Shown: positions 1-7,245 of the stretch, piece by piece
Layout: the number at the start of each line of letters is the position of its first letter
Numbering within the stretch: position 1 is the stretch's first letter
Assembly: GCA_013811805.1 (NCBI GenBank)
Contig: JACCUM010000266.1
Location: forward strand, 1 to 12,876
Direction: 5' to 3'
Length of the DNA stretch: 12,876 nucleotides
Origin: Geodermatophilaceae bacterium
GTDB taxonomy: Bacteria > Actinomycetota > Actinomycetes > Mycobacteriales > Geodermatophilaceae
Program-made: the position numbers and the translations under genes
Notes under the pieces: model-generated
What the model was told of the DNA's origin: nothing
Database searches by the model: none
The model's input: only the letters and a program-made list of their open reading frames with translations

Positions 1-225
1 TTCCATCGGCGTGTCGCCACCATAAGGTCAAGATCACCAATCAAGAGCGAGCCGACGGGACCCGTACCCGTCGTTGCTGCCGCACTTGTCCCGAAGACAC
101 CGCCGGCCGATAGGACAAGCCGAGTGAGGGCCGTACCCTCTCGATGGTCCCGCACGTCAACCCCGATGAGGCCGCCACCCAACGACGGATGCCCCAGCTG
201 CATGGTTCAAGCAGGACGGGCAGAT
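1..225. other. Non-coding stretch downstream of glmM
   Basis: I see no credible gene here on either strand. The plus-strand reading frame that opens at 124 runs on antisense through glmM and is a shadow. On the minus strand, downstream of the glmM stop, there are two inverted repeats: GAGGG/CCCTC at 126-140 and CTTGTCC/GGACAAG at 85-119. Close to the window edge the minus strand has a TATGGT hexamer 12 nt before an ATG, so a further minus-strand gene could begin at about position 6 or just outside the window, but too little of it is visible to call. Confidence 0.5.
85..140 (-). terminator. Possible glmM operon terminator (two hairpins)
   Basis: Reading the minus strand away from glmM, there is a 5-bp stem GAGGG/CCCTC with a 5-nt loop (140-126). 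It is followed by a perfect 7-bp inverted repeat CTTGTCC/GGACAAG (119-85) around a 21-nt GC-rich loop. There is no U-tract, which is common for actinobacterial terminators. The pair sits 86-141 nt past the glmM stop, the only gene end nearby. The assignment is inferred from position and symmetry only, and the first stem is weak. Confidence 0.3.
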
Positions 226-1602
226 TCAGCTGGCTGCGACGACGGCCGCCAAGCGCTGGGCGACCGAATCGGCTTGCTCCTGGGTAGGTGCCTCGACCAT
301 CACGCGGACCAGCTGCTCAGTCCCGGAGGGGCGCAACAGCACCCGGCCGGCGTCTCCGAGTTCGTCCTCGGCGACACGGACGGCGTCGGTCACGGCATCG
401 GACTCGGTCACGGCGCTGCGATCGGAGACGGCCACATTGAGCAAGATCTGCGGCAGTCGGGTCACCACCGAGGCCAGTTCGGCGGCGCTCCACCGGGTCG
501 CCGCCATCCGGGCGGCGAGCATCAGACCGGTGAGCAATCCGTCGCCGGTGGTGGCATGCTCGGAGAAGATCAGGTGCCCACTCTGTTCCCCGCCAAGGGA
601 AAGGTTCCTGGCTCGGAGTGCGTCCAGGACATAGCGATCGCCGACGTCGGTGGTCAGGACCGAGATCCCGGCCGCGGCCATCGCCTTGCTGAATCCGAGA
701 TTGCTCATCACCGTGGCTACGACGGTGTCCTCGGTGAGGCGGCCGGCTTCCTGCAGCGCTATCGCGCAGATGGCGAGAATCTCGTCACCGTCCACGATCT
801 GACCGTCGGCGTCGACGGCAAGGCAGCGATCGGCGTCGCCATCGTGGGCGATTCCGAGGTCGGCCCCGAACTCGACGACCGCCTGTTGCAGCGTCTCGAG
901 GTGGGTGGAGCCATATCCGTCGTTGATGTTCAGCCCGTCCGGGGCGTCGCCGATGGTGTGCACGGTCGCACCGGCGTCGGTGTACACCCTCGGCGCATGG
1001 GCGGACGCGGCGCCGTTGGCACAGTCGACCACCAGAGTCAGCCCGTCGAGGCGATGGGGAAGTGCTGAGAGCAGATGCTCGCGATAACGGGCCGCGCCGA
1101 GAACATCGTCGTGCACCCTGCCCACATCGGCACCGACAGGCCGTACCCGGTCCGTCGTACCTCGCCGGACTCGAGCCTCGATGATTTCCTCCAGTTCGTC
1201 GGAGAGCTTGTGGCCCCCGCGGGCGAACAGCTTGATGCCGTTGTCGGGCATCGGATTGTGACTGGCCGACAGCATCACGCTCAATTCGGCTCCGGAGTCG
1301 GCCGTGAGAAAGGCAAGCCCTGGGGTGGGAAGAACGCCACAGCGGAGCACGTCCACACCGGCACTGGTCAGCCCCGCCACGACAGCCGCTTCGAGCATCT
1401 CTCCGCTTGCGCGCGAATCGGAACCGACCAGCGCCAACCGGCGAGGCGCAGGCCCGGCTGAGGGTCCTGAGTTCGACGCGCCTGCTGAGTCCACGTCAGT
1501 GAGAACCTCGGCCGCGGCGACGGCGACCGAGAGCGCCAGCTCAGGGGTGAGATCGCCGTTGGCCAGACCGCGGACACCGTCGGTACCGAACAGCCGACCC
1601 AT
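226..1602 (-). CDS. glmM: Phosphoglucosamine mutase GlmM
   Basis: Interconverts glucosamine-6-phosphate and glucosamine-1-phosphate in the cytosol, feeding UDP-GlcNAc for peptidoglycan. All alpha-D-phosphohexomutase landmarks are present: the N-terminal GRLFGTDGVRG, the phosphoserine loop SASHNP with the active serine near residue 114, the metal-binding DGDADR, the sugar loop GGEQSGH and the C-terminal phosphate loop RPSGTEQLVRV. The length, 458 residues, is normal to slightly long because of a small low-complexity Ser/Gly/Ala/Pro insertion at about residues 38-53. I chose ATG at 1602 because the family begins MGRLFGTDG. An in-frame GTG at 1614 would add four residues, and neither start has a clear Shine-Dalgarno. 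The start lies 17 nt after the rpsI stop (5 nt for the GTG), so translation is probably coupled. It is the last gene of the rplM-rpsI-glmM operon, an order well known in actinobacteria. Confidence 0.97.
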   Translation of the reverse strand: MGRLFGTDGVRGLANGDLTPELALSVAVAAAEVLTDVDSAGASNSGPSAGPAPRRLALVGSDSRASGEMLEAAVVAGLTSAGVDVLRCGVLPTPGLAFLTADSGAELSVMLSASHNPMPDNGIKLFARGGHKLSDELEEIIEARVRRGTTDRVRPVGADVGRVHDDVLGAARYREHLLSALPHRLDGLTLVVDCANGAASAHAPRVYTDAGATVHTIGDAPDGLNINDGYGSTHLETLQQAVVEFGADLGIAHDGDADRCLAVDADGQIVDGDEILAICAIALQEAGRLTEDTVVATVMSNLGFSKAMAAAGISVLTTDVGDRYVLDALRARNLSLGGEQSGHLIFSEHATTGDGLLTGLMLAARMAATRWSAAELASVVTRLPQILLNVAVSDRSAVTESDAVTDAVRVAEDELGDAGRVLLRPSGTEQLVRVMVEAPTQEQADSVAQRLAAVVAAS

Positions 1603-1619
1603 CGGCGGCGGCACTGAGG

Positions 1620-2024
1620 TCAGCGCTTGGAGTACTGGGGCGCCTTACGGGCCTTCTTCAGCCCGTACTTCTTGCGCTCCTTGGCCCGCGGGTCACGCGT
1701 CATGAATCCGGCTTTGCGCAGCACCGCCCGGTCATCTGGGTCCAGCTCGACCAGGGCCCGGGCGATGGCCAGGCGCAAGGCACCGGCCTGCCCGGTCACC
1801 CCGCCGCCGTGCAGCAGCGCCACGATGTCGTAGCTGCCCACCCGGTCCAAGGTGACCAGCGGTTCGCGGATGAGCTGCTGGTGCAGCTTGTTCGGGAAGT
1901 ACTCGCTCAGCGCGCGGCCGTTGAGCTTGAACTGCCCCGTGCCGGGCACCAGGCGGACCCGCACGATGGCCTGCTTACGGCGGCCGACCGTCTGGACCGG
2001 CTTGTCGGTGAGTGCGGCAGTCAC
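1620..2024 (-). CDS. rpsI: 30S ribosomal protein S9
   Basis: Small-subunit protein whose C-terminal tail reaches the P-site tRNA. The 134-residue product has the standard S9 signatures: TVGRRKQAIVRVRL near the N-terminus, the central LHGGGVTGQAGALRLAIARAL, and the basic tail KERKKYGLKKARKAPQYSKR ending in the conserved Ser-Lys-Arg. Its short N-terminus (about ten residues before the S9 core) is at the compact end for actinobacteria, some of which carry longer acidic extensions. The start is a GTG at 2024 that overlaps the rplM stop as GTGA, so translational coupling with L13 is expected. A weak AGG (CAGGTTG) precedes it. S9 and L13 are paired in one operon in most bacteria. Confidence 0.98.
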   Translation of the reverse strand: MTAALTDKPVQTVGRRKQAIVRVRLVPGTGQFKLNGRALSEYFPNKLHQQLIREPLVTLDRVGSYDIVALLHGGGVTGQAGALRLAIARALVELDPDDRAVLRKAGFMTRDPRAKERKKYGLKKARKAPQYSKR

Positions 2025-2464
2025 TGGGCAACCTGCTTGATCTCGAAGGGTTCGGGGGTCTGAGCGGTGTGCGGGTGATTCGGTCCGCCGTACACCTTGA
2101 GCTTGGTCAGCATCTTCCGACCGAGCGTGTTGTGCGGAAGCATTCCCTTGACGGCGGTCTCGATCACCCGCTCCGGGCGGGAAGCGAGCAGCTCGCCGAC
2201 CGGGCGCTGCCGAAGACCGCCGGGATAGCCGGAGTGCCGGTAGACGATCTTGTCGGTTCGCTTGTTGCCGGTCAGGGCGATCTTGCCGGCGTTGATCACG
2301 ACCACGAAGTCACCGGTGTCGACATGTTGGGCGAACTCAGGCTTGTGCTTGCCACGCAACAGCACAGCGACTTGGCTGGCCAGCCGGCCGAGTACCACGT
2401 CGGTGGCATCGATGACGTGCCAGTGGCGATCGACCTCGCCAGGTCGGGGGCTGTACGTGCGCAC
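2021..2464 (-). CDS. rplM: 50S ribosomal protein L13
   Basis: Early-assembling large-subunit protein. The 147 residues match L13 throughout: the N-terminal HWHVIDATDVVLGRLAS, LLRGKHKPEF, the GDFVVVINAGKIALTGNK segment, and the C-terminal MLPHNTLGRKMLTKLKVYGG followed by the HPHTAQTPE motif. The start is a GTG at 2464 with GAAGG seven nucleotides upstream, a good ribosome-binding site. It is the first gene of the operon and overlaps rpsI by 4 nt. The 185-nt gap to the upstream lipoprotein gene holds the operon's promoter and leader. L13 is autoregulatory in some bacteria, but nothing here proves that it is so in this organism. Confidence 0.98.
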   Translation of the reverse strand: MRTYSPRPGEVDRHWHVIDATDVVLGRLASQVAVLLRGKHKPEFAQHVDTGDFVVVINAGKIALTGNKRTDKIVYRHSGYPGGLRQRPVGELLASRPERVIETAVKGMLPHNTLGRKMLTKLKVYGGPNHPHTAQTPEPFEIKQVAQ

Positions 2465-2617
2465 GGTCCTGCCTTCTTTCTCTGTCGTTCATGCTGGTCC
2501 GCGCTGCACACGCCCGAAAGGGCCAGCGGATCACACCCGGTCTCTGACGCGGCTGCACCGATTACGGTGGCTCGTGCGCCAACCGACAACGATACCGGCT
2601 GTCCGGAGTCCCGGCAA
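2465..2617 (-). promoter_or_regulatory. Candidate rplM operon promoter and leader
   Basis: On the minus strand, TTGCCG (2617-2612) is separated by exactly 17 bp from TATCGT (2594-2589), which fits the actinobacterial TANNNT -10. Transcription would start near 2582 and give a leader of roughly 118 nt before the rplM GTG at 2464. A second possible -10, TAATCG, lies closer to the gene. The -35 overlaps the hairpin that probably terminates the upstream lipoprotein transcript, which weakens the assignment. I could not match the leader to a named r-protein leader family. Confidence 0.35.
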
Positions 2618-2624
2618 AGCCGGG
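2610..2624 (-). terminator. Hairpin terminator after the lipoprotein gene
   Basis: Perfect 6-bp all-GC stem CCCGGC/GCCGGG with a 3-nt loop, 26 nt beyond the lipoprotein stop on the minus strand. There is no U-tract. A second small stem, GCGCCC/GGGCGC (2643-2660), spans the stop codon itself. The position between two co-directional genes of unrelated function suggests a boundary between transcription units. Confidence 0.5.
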
Positions 2625-2649
2625 GCAGGTGCGCCGGCCCAAGCGCCCG

Positions 2650-3864
2650 TCACGGGGCGCCCATCAGCCGAATCTGCTCCTGGACGTAGCCGCTCACTGC
2701 CGTGATGTCCGCAGGGTCGATGACCGCGGACACGTCGGTCAGTCCGAGATAACGCCCAACCCGGCTGTAGCAGCGTTGATACACCTGACCACCTTCTTGA
2801 CTGGCCGGAATGTAGAAGCACGAGACGGTCGGATCCTCCGGAACGGTGAAGGTCACCCGGTCGGGGAACTCCTGCTGCTCGATTCTGTCGAACTCCGCGA
2901 GCACGGCATCGGCCTGCGCCGAGGACCCGAATTCATATGTCTGGAACTGATAGTCGGCGCCGGTGGCAGCGTCATAGCTGCTGCGGTTGTAGAGCCCGAC
3001 GAAGCCGTTGTCGGGCAGCAGTTCGGCCTCCACCCGGGGATCGATGGACAGGTGCAGGTAGGCCGGCAAGTCGAAGCTGCCGGTGAACAGGTCCGGTTCC
3101 CCCGGCGGGGTGGCGGTACGGCGGGCCAGGTCGTAGGGATCCGGATCCAGTTCCGCGATCTCGTCCTGCGGCGTCGGCTGGAAATCTCCGAGGAGTTGAC
3201 GCTGCTCCTCGAGCAACTCGGCGAGATCCTCCTGAGCCCGCTGGAGATCGGAATCGGTGTAATAGAGGTAGGCCAGCATCCGGCCCACCGGCTGCAGCAC
3301 CTCGATTGTGACCTTGTCTTCGCCGTCAACCACGTCCGCGGTCGACACCGCCGGCAGACTCTCGAATCCCGGTAACTCGAGCCGCTCCGACCCGTTGATC
3401 TCTACGAAGCCGCTCGCCAGTTCCTCGGCGGCCACGGCGGCGGAGTCCGGATCCGACATCTCCGCGACGAGCGCGATCGAGCTGCGTGGCCCGTCGACCT
3501 CGTTGCGGCAGCTGACCCAGCCGGCCACGAACCCGTACGTCGTGTACGTCGCAGCCGCAGTGCCTTCGGCGAAGATCGTGAACTCCACACTCTCCGGGGA
3601 GATCACTGGGCGGGTCGGCAGACAGGCATTGTCGAGTTCGCTGAAGACGAATTCGGGCTGCACCGTTGCCCCAGCGATGCGGTGCGCCTCGGCGATGGTG
3701 CCGGCGCCGATCTCCGGCGCGGGCGTGGGGTCGGCGGTGGTCGGCCCGGACGTCTGCTCGGCTGGAGGAGCTGGGCTTGCCTGGCCGGTCACCACCGACG
3801 TGCATCCACTCAGGACGATCACACCAAGGAGAGCAGCCAACCCGCCTGTCCGCACTCCGGTCAC
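2650..3864 (-). CDS. Secreted lipoprotein, DUF7373-like
   Basis: Function unknown. The 404-residue product begins with a short signal peptide (one early Arg, hydrophobic core) and a lipobox L-S-G-C with the lipidated Cys at residue 21, so it should be anchored to the outer face of the membrane. A Ser/Thr/Pro/Ala-rich linker follows (about 28-55). The mature part has four further cysteines (81, 119, about 349 and 365), which suggests two disulfides. The two halves look like copies of one fold: each ends in a V-G-R-x-L strand followed by a long Gln/Leu-rich helix. This layout resembles the actinobacterial lipoproteins grouped as DUF7373, a tentative match from memory. The GTG start at 3864 has GGAG about 11 nt upstream. 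The same frame stays open far upstream, but only as antisense of the protease gene. It is transcribed divergently from that gene across a 69-bp gap. Confidence 0.85.
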   Translation of the reverse strand: MTGVRTGGLAALLGVIVLSGCTSVVTGQASPAPPAEQTSGPTTADPTPAPEIGAGTIAEAHRIAGATVQPEFVFSELDNACLPTRPVISPESVEFTIFAEGTAAATYTTYGFVAGWVSCRNEVDGPRSSIALVAEMSDPDSAAVAAEELASGFVEINGSERLELPGFESLPAVSTADVVDGEDKVTIEVLQPVGRMLAYLYYTDSDLQRAQEDLAELLEEQRQLLGDFQPTPQDEIAELDPDPYDLARRTATPPGEPDLFTGSFDLPAYLHLSIDPRVEAELLPDNGFVGLYNRSSYDAATGADYQFQTYEFGSSAQADAVLAEFDRIEQQEFPDRVTFTVPEDPTVSCFYIPASQEGGQVYQRCYSRVGRYLGLTDVSAVIDPADITAVSGYVQEQIRLMGAP

Positions 3865-3933
3865 CTTAACTTCTCCCCCGATCTGCGTCGCCCCGAGCGG
3901 AACGGATTGGCCCCCGCAATTAGCGTTGCCCCT
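3865..3933. promoter_or_regulatory. Divergent promoter region, lipoprotein and tricorn protease
   Basis: Only 69 bp separate two divergent GTG starts. On the plus strand TAGCGT (3921-3926), a TANNNT -10 hexamer, ends 7 nt before the protease GTG at 3934, and no Shine-Dalgarno is present, so the protease mRNA is predicted to be leaderless. On the minus strand TAATTG (3922-3917) could be the lipoprotein -10, giving a leader of about 45 nt that contains the GGAG. It misses the final T of the consensus and overlaps the plus-strand hexamer by two bases. No convincing -35 is seen for either. Confidence 0.5.
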
Positions 3934-6900
3934 GTGACTGATCTCCCCTACCTCCGGTTCCCGCATCTGCACGCCGACCTGCTGACCTTCGTGGCCGCGG
4001 ACGCAGTTTGGCTGGCACCTGTGCAAGGTGGCCGAGCCTGGTGCCTGGCCGCGGACGACGCACCGCCTGGCAACCCGCGGTTGTCGCCCGACGGTGTACA
4101 CGTCGCCTGGACTTCCCGCCGATACGGACATCCCGAAGTCGCGACCGCTCGGGTCGACGGTGGGCCGGTCCGCCGGTTGACGTACTGGGGTAACCCGCAT
4201 ACCAAGGTCGTCGGCTGGACGCCGGACGGCCGGGTCCTGGCCGCCTCGCCGGCCGGTGAGAACACCCTGCGCGACCACTGGTTGCGCGCCATCTCCCTCG
4301 ATCGGGAGGTCGAGCGGCTGCCGTACGGTCCGGCGTCGGCGCTGGCCTGGGGTCGAGGCGGCGCCCTCGTACTGTGCAGCGCCTGGGCCCGCGAACCCGC
4401 CCACTGGAAGCGCTACCGGGGCGGGACGGCGCCGCAGTTGTGGCTCGACCCGGACGGCAGCGGCGCGTGGACCCGGCTGTTGCCCGAACTCACCGCTGGC
4501 CTTGCGTGGCCGATGTGGATCGACGGGCGAATCGCCTTCGTCAGCGACCACGAAGGGGTCGGCAACCTCTTCTCCATCGATCGGGGCGGGGCGGATCTGC
4601 GGCGGCACACCGATCACGACGACACGACCGGGTACGTCCGCAATCCGAGCACCGACGGGCGGCGGATCGTCTATCACGCGCGCGGTGACGTCTACGTCCT
4701 CGATGCACTGGGATCGGGCCAGGACGACCGACCACAGCCGCGCAGCCTGGACATCGATCTGGGTACGGCCTCCGCGGTGGACCAGCCGTATCCGGTCCCG
4801 GCGCCCAAGGCACTGGGAGACGTCGTTCCCGAGTACGACGCTGCAGGCAGCGTGATCGAGATCCGCGGTTGCGCCTACCGGCTCACCCATCGGGACGGCC
4901 CGGCGCGGGCGCTTTCGACCGGCTCCGGCGGGCGGATCCGTGAGCCGGCGCTGCTCGGTCGCACCGGAAAGGCGATCTGGGCAAGCGACGCCGACGGAGA
5001 GGACGGACTCGAGATAGCTGCCCTCGACGCGATAGCGGCCCCACGCACAATCGCGGGCGGGACGCTCGGTCGGGTCCTGCATCTGGCCGCGCACCCCTCG
5101 GGCAAGACGGTCGCCGTCATCAGTCACGACGGCCGGATCCGGATGGTCGACGTTGCCGACGGAGCGATCCACGAGGTGGCCCATGCTCCCGACGGTGAGC
5201 CCGACGGATTGACCTTCTCTCCCGATGGCCAGTGGTTGGCCTGGAGCCAGCCGCGCGGGGAACGGTCCGCCGCTCTCGTTCTGGCTCGCCTGGCAGACGG
5301 GCTGCCCACCGGCGAACTCGTCCCCGCGACCAGTGGTCGGTTTCGGGACTTCTGCCCGGCCTTCACGGCCGACGGGCGCTACCTTGCGTTTCTCTCGACT
5401 CGCACCTTCGACCCGGTGTACGACGTCCACGCGTTCGAGATGACCTTCCCGTCGGGGACCAGGCCGTACCTGATGCCGCTGGCCGCTGATGACCCGCTGC
5501 CCTTCGGTCCGAGCGTGGCTGGCTGGGGCTTTGCCTCCACGGAGTCGCCGGATGGCGCGAAGACCGTGACGCTGCCCCCACGGAGCACGCAGGTCGACGT
5601 GGACGGGCTGGAGGAACGCATCGCCGCCTTTCCGGTCGCGGCCGGACAGTACGAACGGCTGCGCGTCGCCGGGAATGCCGTGCTCTGGCTGCGGCGTACC
5701 CCCTCGGGTGTGTTGGGGACCGAGCGAGCCAAACTCACCGACCCCGCGCCTCGACCCGCGCTGGAACGCTTCGACTTCGCCAAGCGCACGCTGGTGGTCC
5801 TCTGTCCGGCGGTCGACTCCTTCGAGCCCAGTGGCGACGGGACCCGTGTGGTGGTCCGCGACGAGGACAAGCTGCTCGTCCTACCGGCCGACCGCGAGGT
5901 CAAGGACGACGACGATCCCGACCGGGTGACGGTGGATCTGGATCGGATTCGGCACCAGATCGACCGACCCGCTGAGTGGCAGCAGATGTATGACGAGGCG
6001 GCCCGCCTGATGCGCGATCACTTCTGGCGCCCGGACATGGGCGGGCTGGATTGGGACCGCGTCGTGGCGCGATACCGGCCGTTGGTATCCCGGTTGGCCA
6101 GCTACGACGACTTCGTGGATTTGATGTGGGAGGTGAACGGCGAACTCGGCACCTCACACGCCTACGTCATCCCGCCGGACGACCCCGGCGACGCGGAGAA
6201 GCAGATCGGTCTGCTCGGCGCGGACCTGCGCCGCGTCTCCGACGGCACCTGGCGGATCGAGCGGATCCTGCCCGGGGAGTCCTCGGATCCTCGCGCTCGC
6301 TCACCGTTGCGCGCTGCCGGAGTGGCCGTTGTACCGGGTGATGCTGTCCTTGCCGTGTCCGGTCGTGAGGTACCGACCGACCTCGGTCCGGCCGCCCTGC
6401 TGGCCGGCGCGGCCGATCGGATCGTGGAGTTGAGCGTGCGCCCTGCCGATGGCAGGCCGGCACGTCGGGTCGCGGTCGTGCCGCTCAGCGACGAGGAGCC
6501 GTTGCGCTACCAGCACTGGGTCGCCGACCGACGCTCCTATGTGGACCAACACGGGGAGGGACGGCTCGGCTACCTGCACATCCCGGACATGATGGCTGCG
6601 GGATGGGCTCAGCTGCACCGGGATCTGGAACGCGCGACTCAGCGGGAAGGCCTGATCGTCGACGTGCGCTACAACCGCGGCGGGCACACCAGCCAGTTGG
6701 TGATCGAGCGGCTGAGCCGGCGCGTGCAGGCCTATCAACTCGGTCGGCACCGCAGACCTGAGACCTATCCCGAGCAAGCGCCGCGCGGACCCGTCGTCTT
6801 CCTGGCCAACCAGTGGTCGGGCTCCGACGGAGACATCGTGTCCGCGATGGCGCAGGTGCTCGGTGTCGGGCCGGTGATCGGCGTCCGTACCTGGGGTGGG

Positions 6901-7158
6901 GTGGTCGGCATCGACGGCCGTTTCACCCTGGTGGACGGCACGTCGGTGACCCAGCCGAGGTACGCGACCTGGATCAGGGGGCCGGGATTCTCGGTGGAGA
7001 ACTACGGCATCGATCCGGACATCGAGGTCGTCATGACACCAGCCGACCATGCGGCCGGTCGGGATCCGCAATTGGATGCCGGGATCGCCGAACTGTTCCG
7101 TCGCCTGGCCGACAACCCCGCGTCATCCCCGCCGGAGATCCCACCGCTGTCCCCCTAG
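3934..7158 (+). CDS. Tricorn protease homologue (S41-like serine protease)
   Basis: Large cytosolic serine protease that, in archaeal and Streptomyces relatives, degrades oligopeptides downstream of the proteasome or other ATP-dependent proteases. The 1074 residues match the full family length. Domains in order: a beta-propeller region (about 1-640) with repeated SPDG- and TADG-type blades; a mixed helical domain (about 665-760); a PDZ-like domain (about 765-850); and the C-terminal S41-type catalytic domain. The catalytic set is intact: Ser741-His742 in GTSHAYV, nucleophile Ser964 followed by Asp965 in GSDGD, and Glu1022 in VENYGIDPDIEV. These match the spacing of S745/H746/S965/D966/E1023 in Thermoplasma tricorn. 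There is no signal peptide. I chose GTG 3934 because the frame upstream lies antisense to the lipoprotein gene and because a -10 sits just ahead of this codon. It is a monocistronic unit followed by a hairpin. Confidence 0.93.
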   Translation: MTDLPYLRFPHLHADLLTFVAADAVWLAPVQGGRAWCLAADDAPPGNPRLSPDGVHVAWTSRRYGHPEVATARVDGGPVRRLTYWGNPHTKVVGWTPDGRVLAASPAGENTLRDHWLRAISLDREVERLPYGPASALAWGRGGALVLCSAWAREPAHWKRYRGGTAPQLWLDPDGSGAWTRLLPELTAGLAWPMWIDGRIAFVSDHEGVGNLFSIDRGGADLRRHTDHDDTTGYVRNPSTDGRRIVYHARGDVYVLDALGSGQDDRPQPRSLDIDLGTASAVDQPYPVPAPKALGDVVPEYDAAGSVIEIRGCAYRLTHRDGPARALSTGSGGRIREPALLGRTGKAIWASDADGEDGLEIAALDAIAAPRTIAGGTLGRVLHLAAHPSGKTVAVISHDGRIRMVDVADGAIHEVAHAPDGEPDGLTFSPDGQWLAWSQPRGERSAALVLARLADGLPTGELVPATSGRFRDFCPAFTADGRYLAFLSTRTFDPVYDVHAFEMTFPSGTRPYLMPLAADDPLPFGPSVAGWGFASTESPDGAKTVTLPPRSTQVDVDGLEERIAAFPVAAGQYERLRVAGNAVLWLRRTPSGVLGTERAKLTDPAPRPALERFDFAKRTLVVLCPAVDSFEPSGDGTRVVVRDEDKLLVLPADREVKDDDDPDRVTVDLDRIRHQIDRPAEWQQMYDEAARLMRDHFWRPDMGGLDWDRVVARYRPLVSRLASYDDFVDLMWEVNGELGTSHAYVIPPDDPGDAEKQIGLLGADLRRVSDGTWRIERILPGESSDPRARSPLRAAGVAVVPGDAVLAVSGREVPTDLGPAALLAGAADRIVELSVRPADGRPARRVAVVPLSDEEPLRYQHWVADRRSYVDQHGEGRLGYLHIPDMMAAGWAQLHRDLERATQREGLIVDVRYNRGGHTSQLVIERLSRRVQAYQLGRHRRPETYPEQAPRGPVVFLANQWSGSDGDIVSAMAQVLGVGPVIGVRTWGGVVGIDGRFTLVDGTSVTQPRYATWIRGPGFSVENYGIDPDIEVVMTPADHAAGRDPQLDAGIAELFRRLADNPASSPPEIPPLSP

Positions 7159-7161
7159 CGG

Positions 7162-7209
7162 GGCACATCGTGCCAGCTCGGTCGGCACGCACTGTTCGCT
7201 CGATGTGCC
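7162..7209 (+). terminator. Probable terminator after the tricorn gene
   Basis: Perfect 9-bp inverted repeat GGCACATCG/CGATGTGCC starts 3 nt after the protease stop. The stem can be extended by TGCC (7171-7174) pairing with GGCA (7184-7187), leaving a one-sided bulge; a competing inner stem is CGTGCC/GGCACG. It has no U-tract. It ends 36 nt before moeA, so it probably separates the protease transcript from the molybdopterin operon, although read-through is possible. Confidence 0.5.
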
Positions 7210-7245
7210 GAAGCGGGCGCAGGTCAACTGAGGCAGGATCGGGAT

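Noticed and set aside
124..1068. A 314-codon plus-strand open frame
   Set aside because: It lies antisense to glmM, whose motifs are complete. The product is Gly/His/Arg-rich and low in complexity, typical of an antisense shadow in GC-rich DNA.
3682..3933. N-terminal extension of the tricorn protease to the ATG at 3682
   Set aside because: The extra 84 codons are antisense to the start of the lipoprotein gene, Gly/Arg-rich and unlike a beta-propeller. GTG 3934 gives the family length and sits just after a -10 element.
2650..5430. A 926-codon minus-strand open frame
   Set aside because: Only 2650-3864 is a gene. The upstream part is exactly antisense to the tricorn protease and is rich in Arg/Pro/Gly/Val with no recognisable motif. 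The lipoprotein signal peptide and lipobox begin inside it at 3864.
6301..7071. A 256-codon minus-strand open frame
   Set aside because: It is antisense to the catalytic domain of the tricorn protease and has no family motif.
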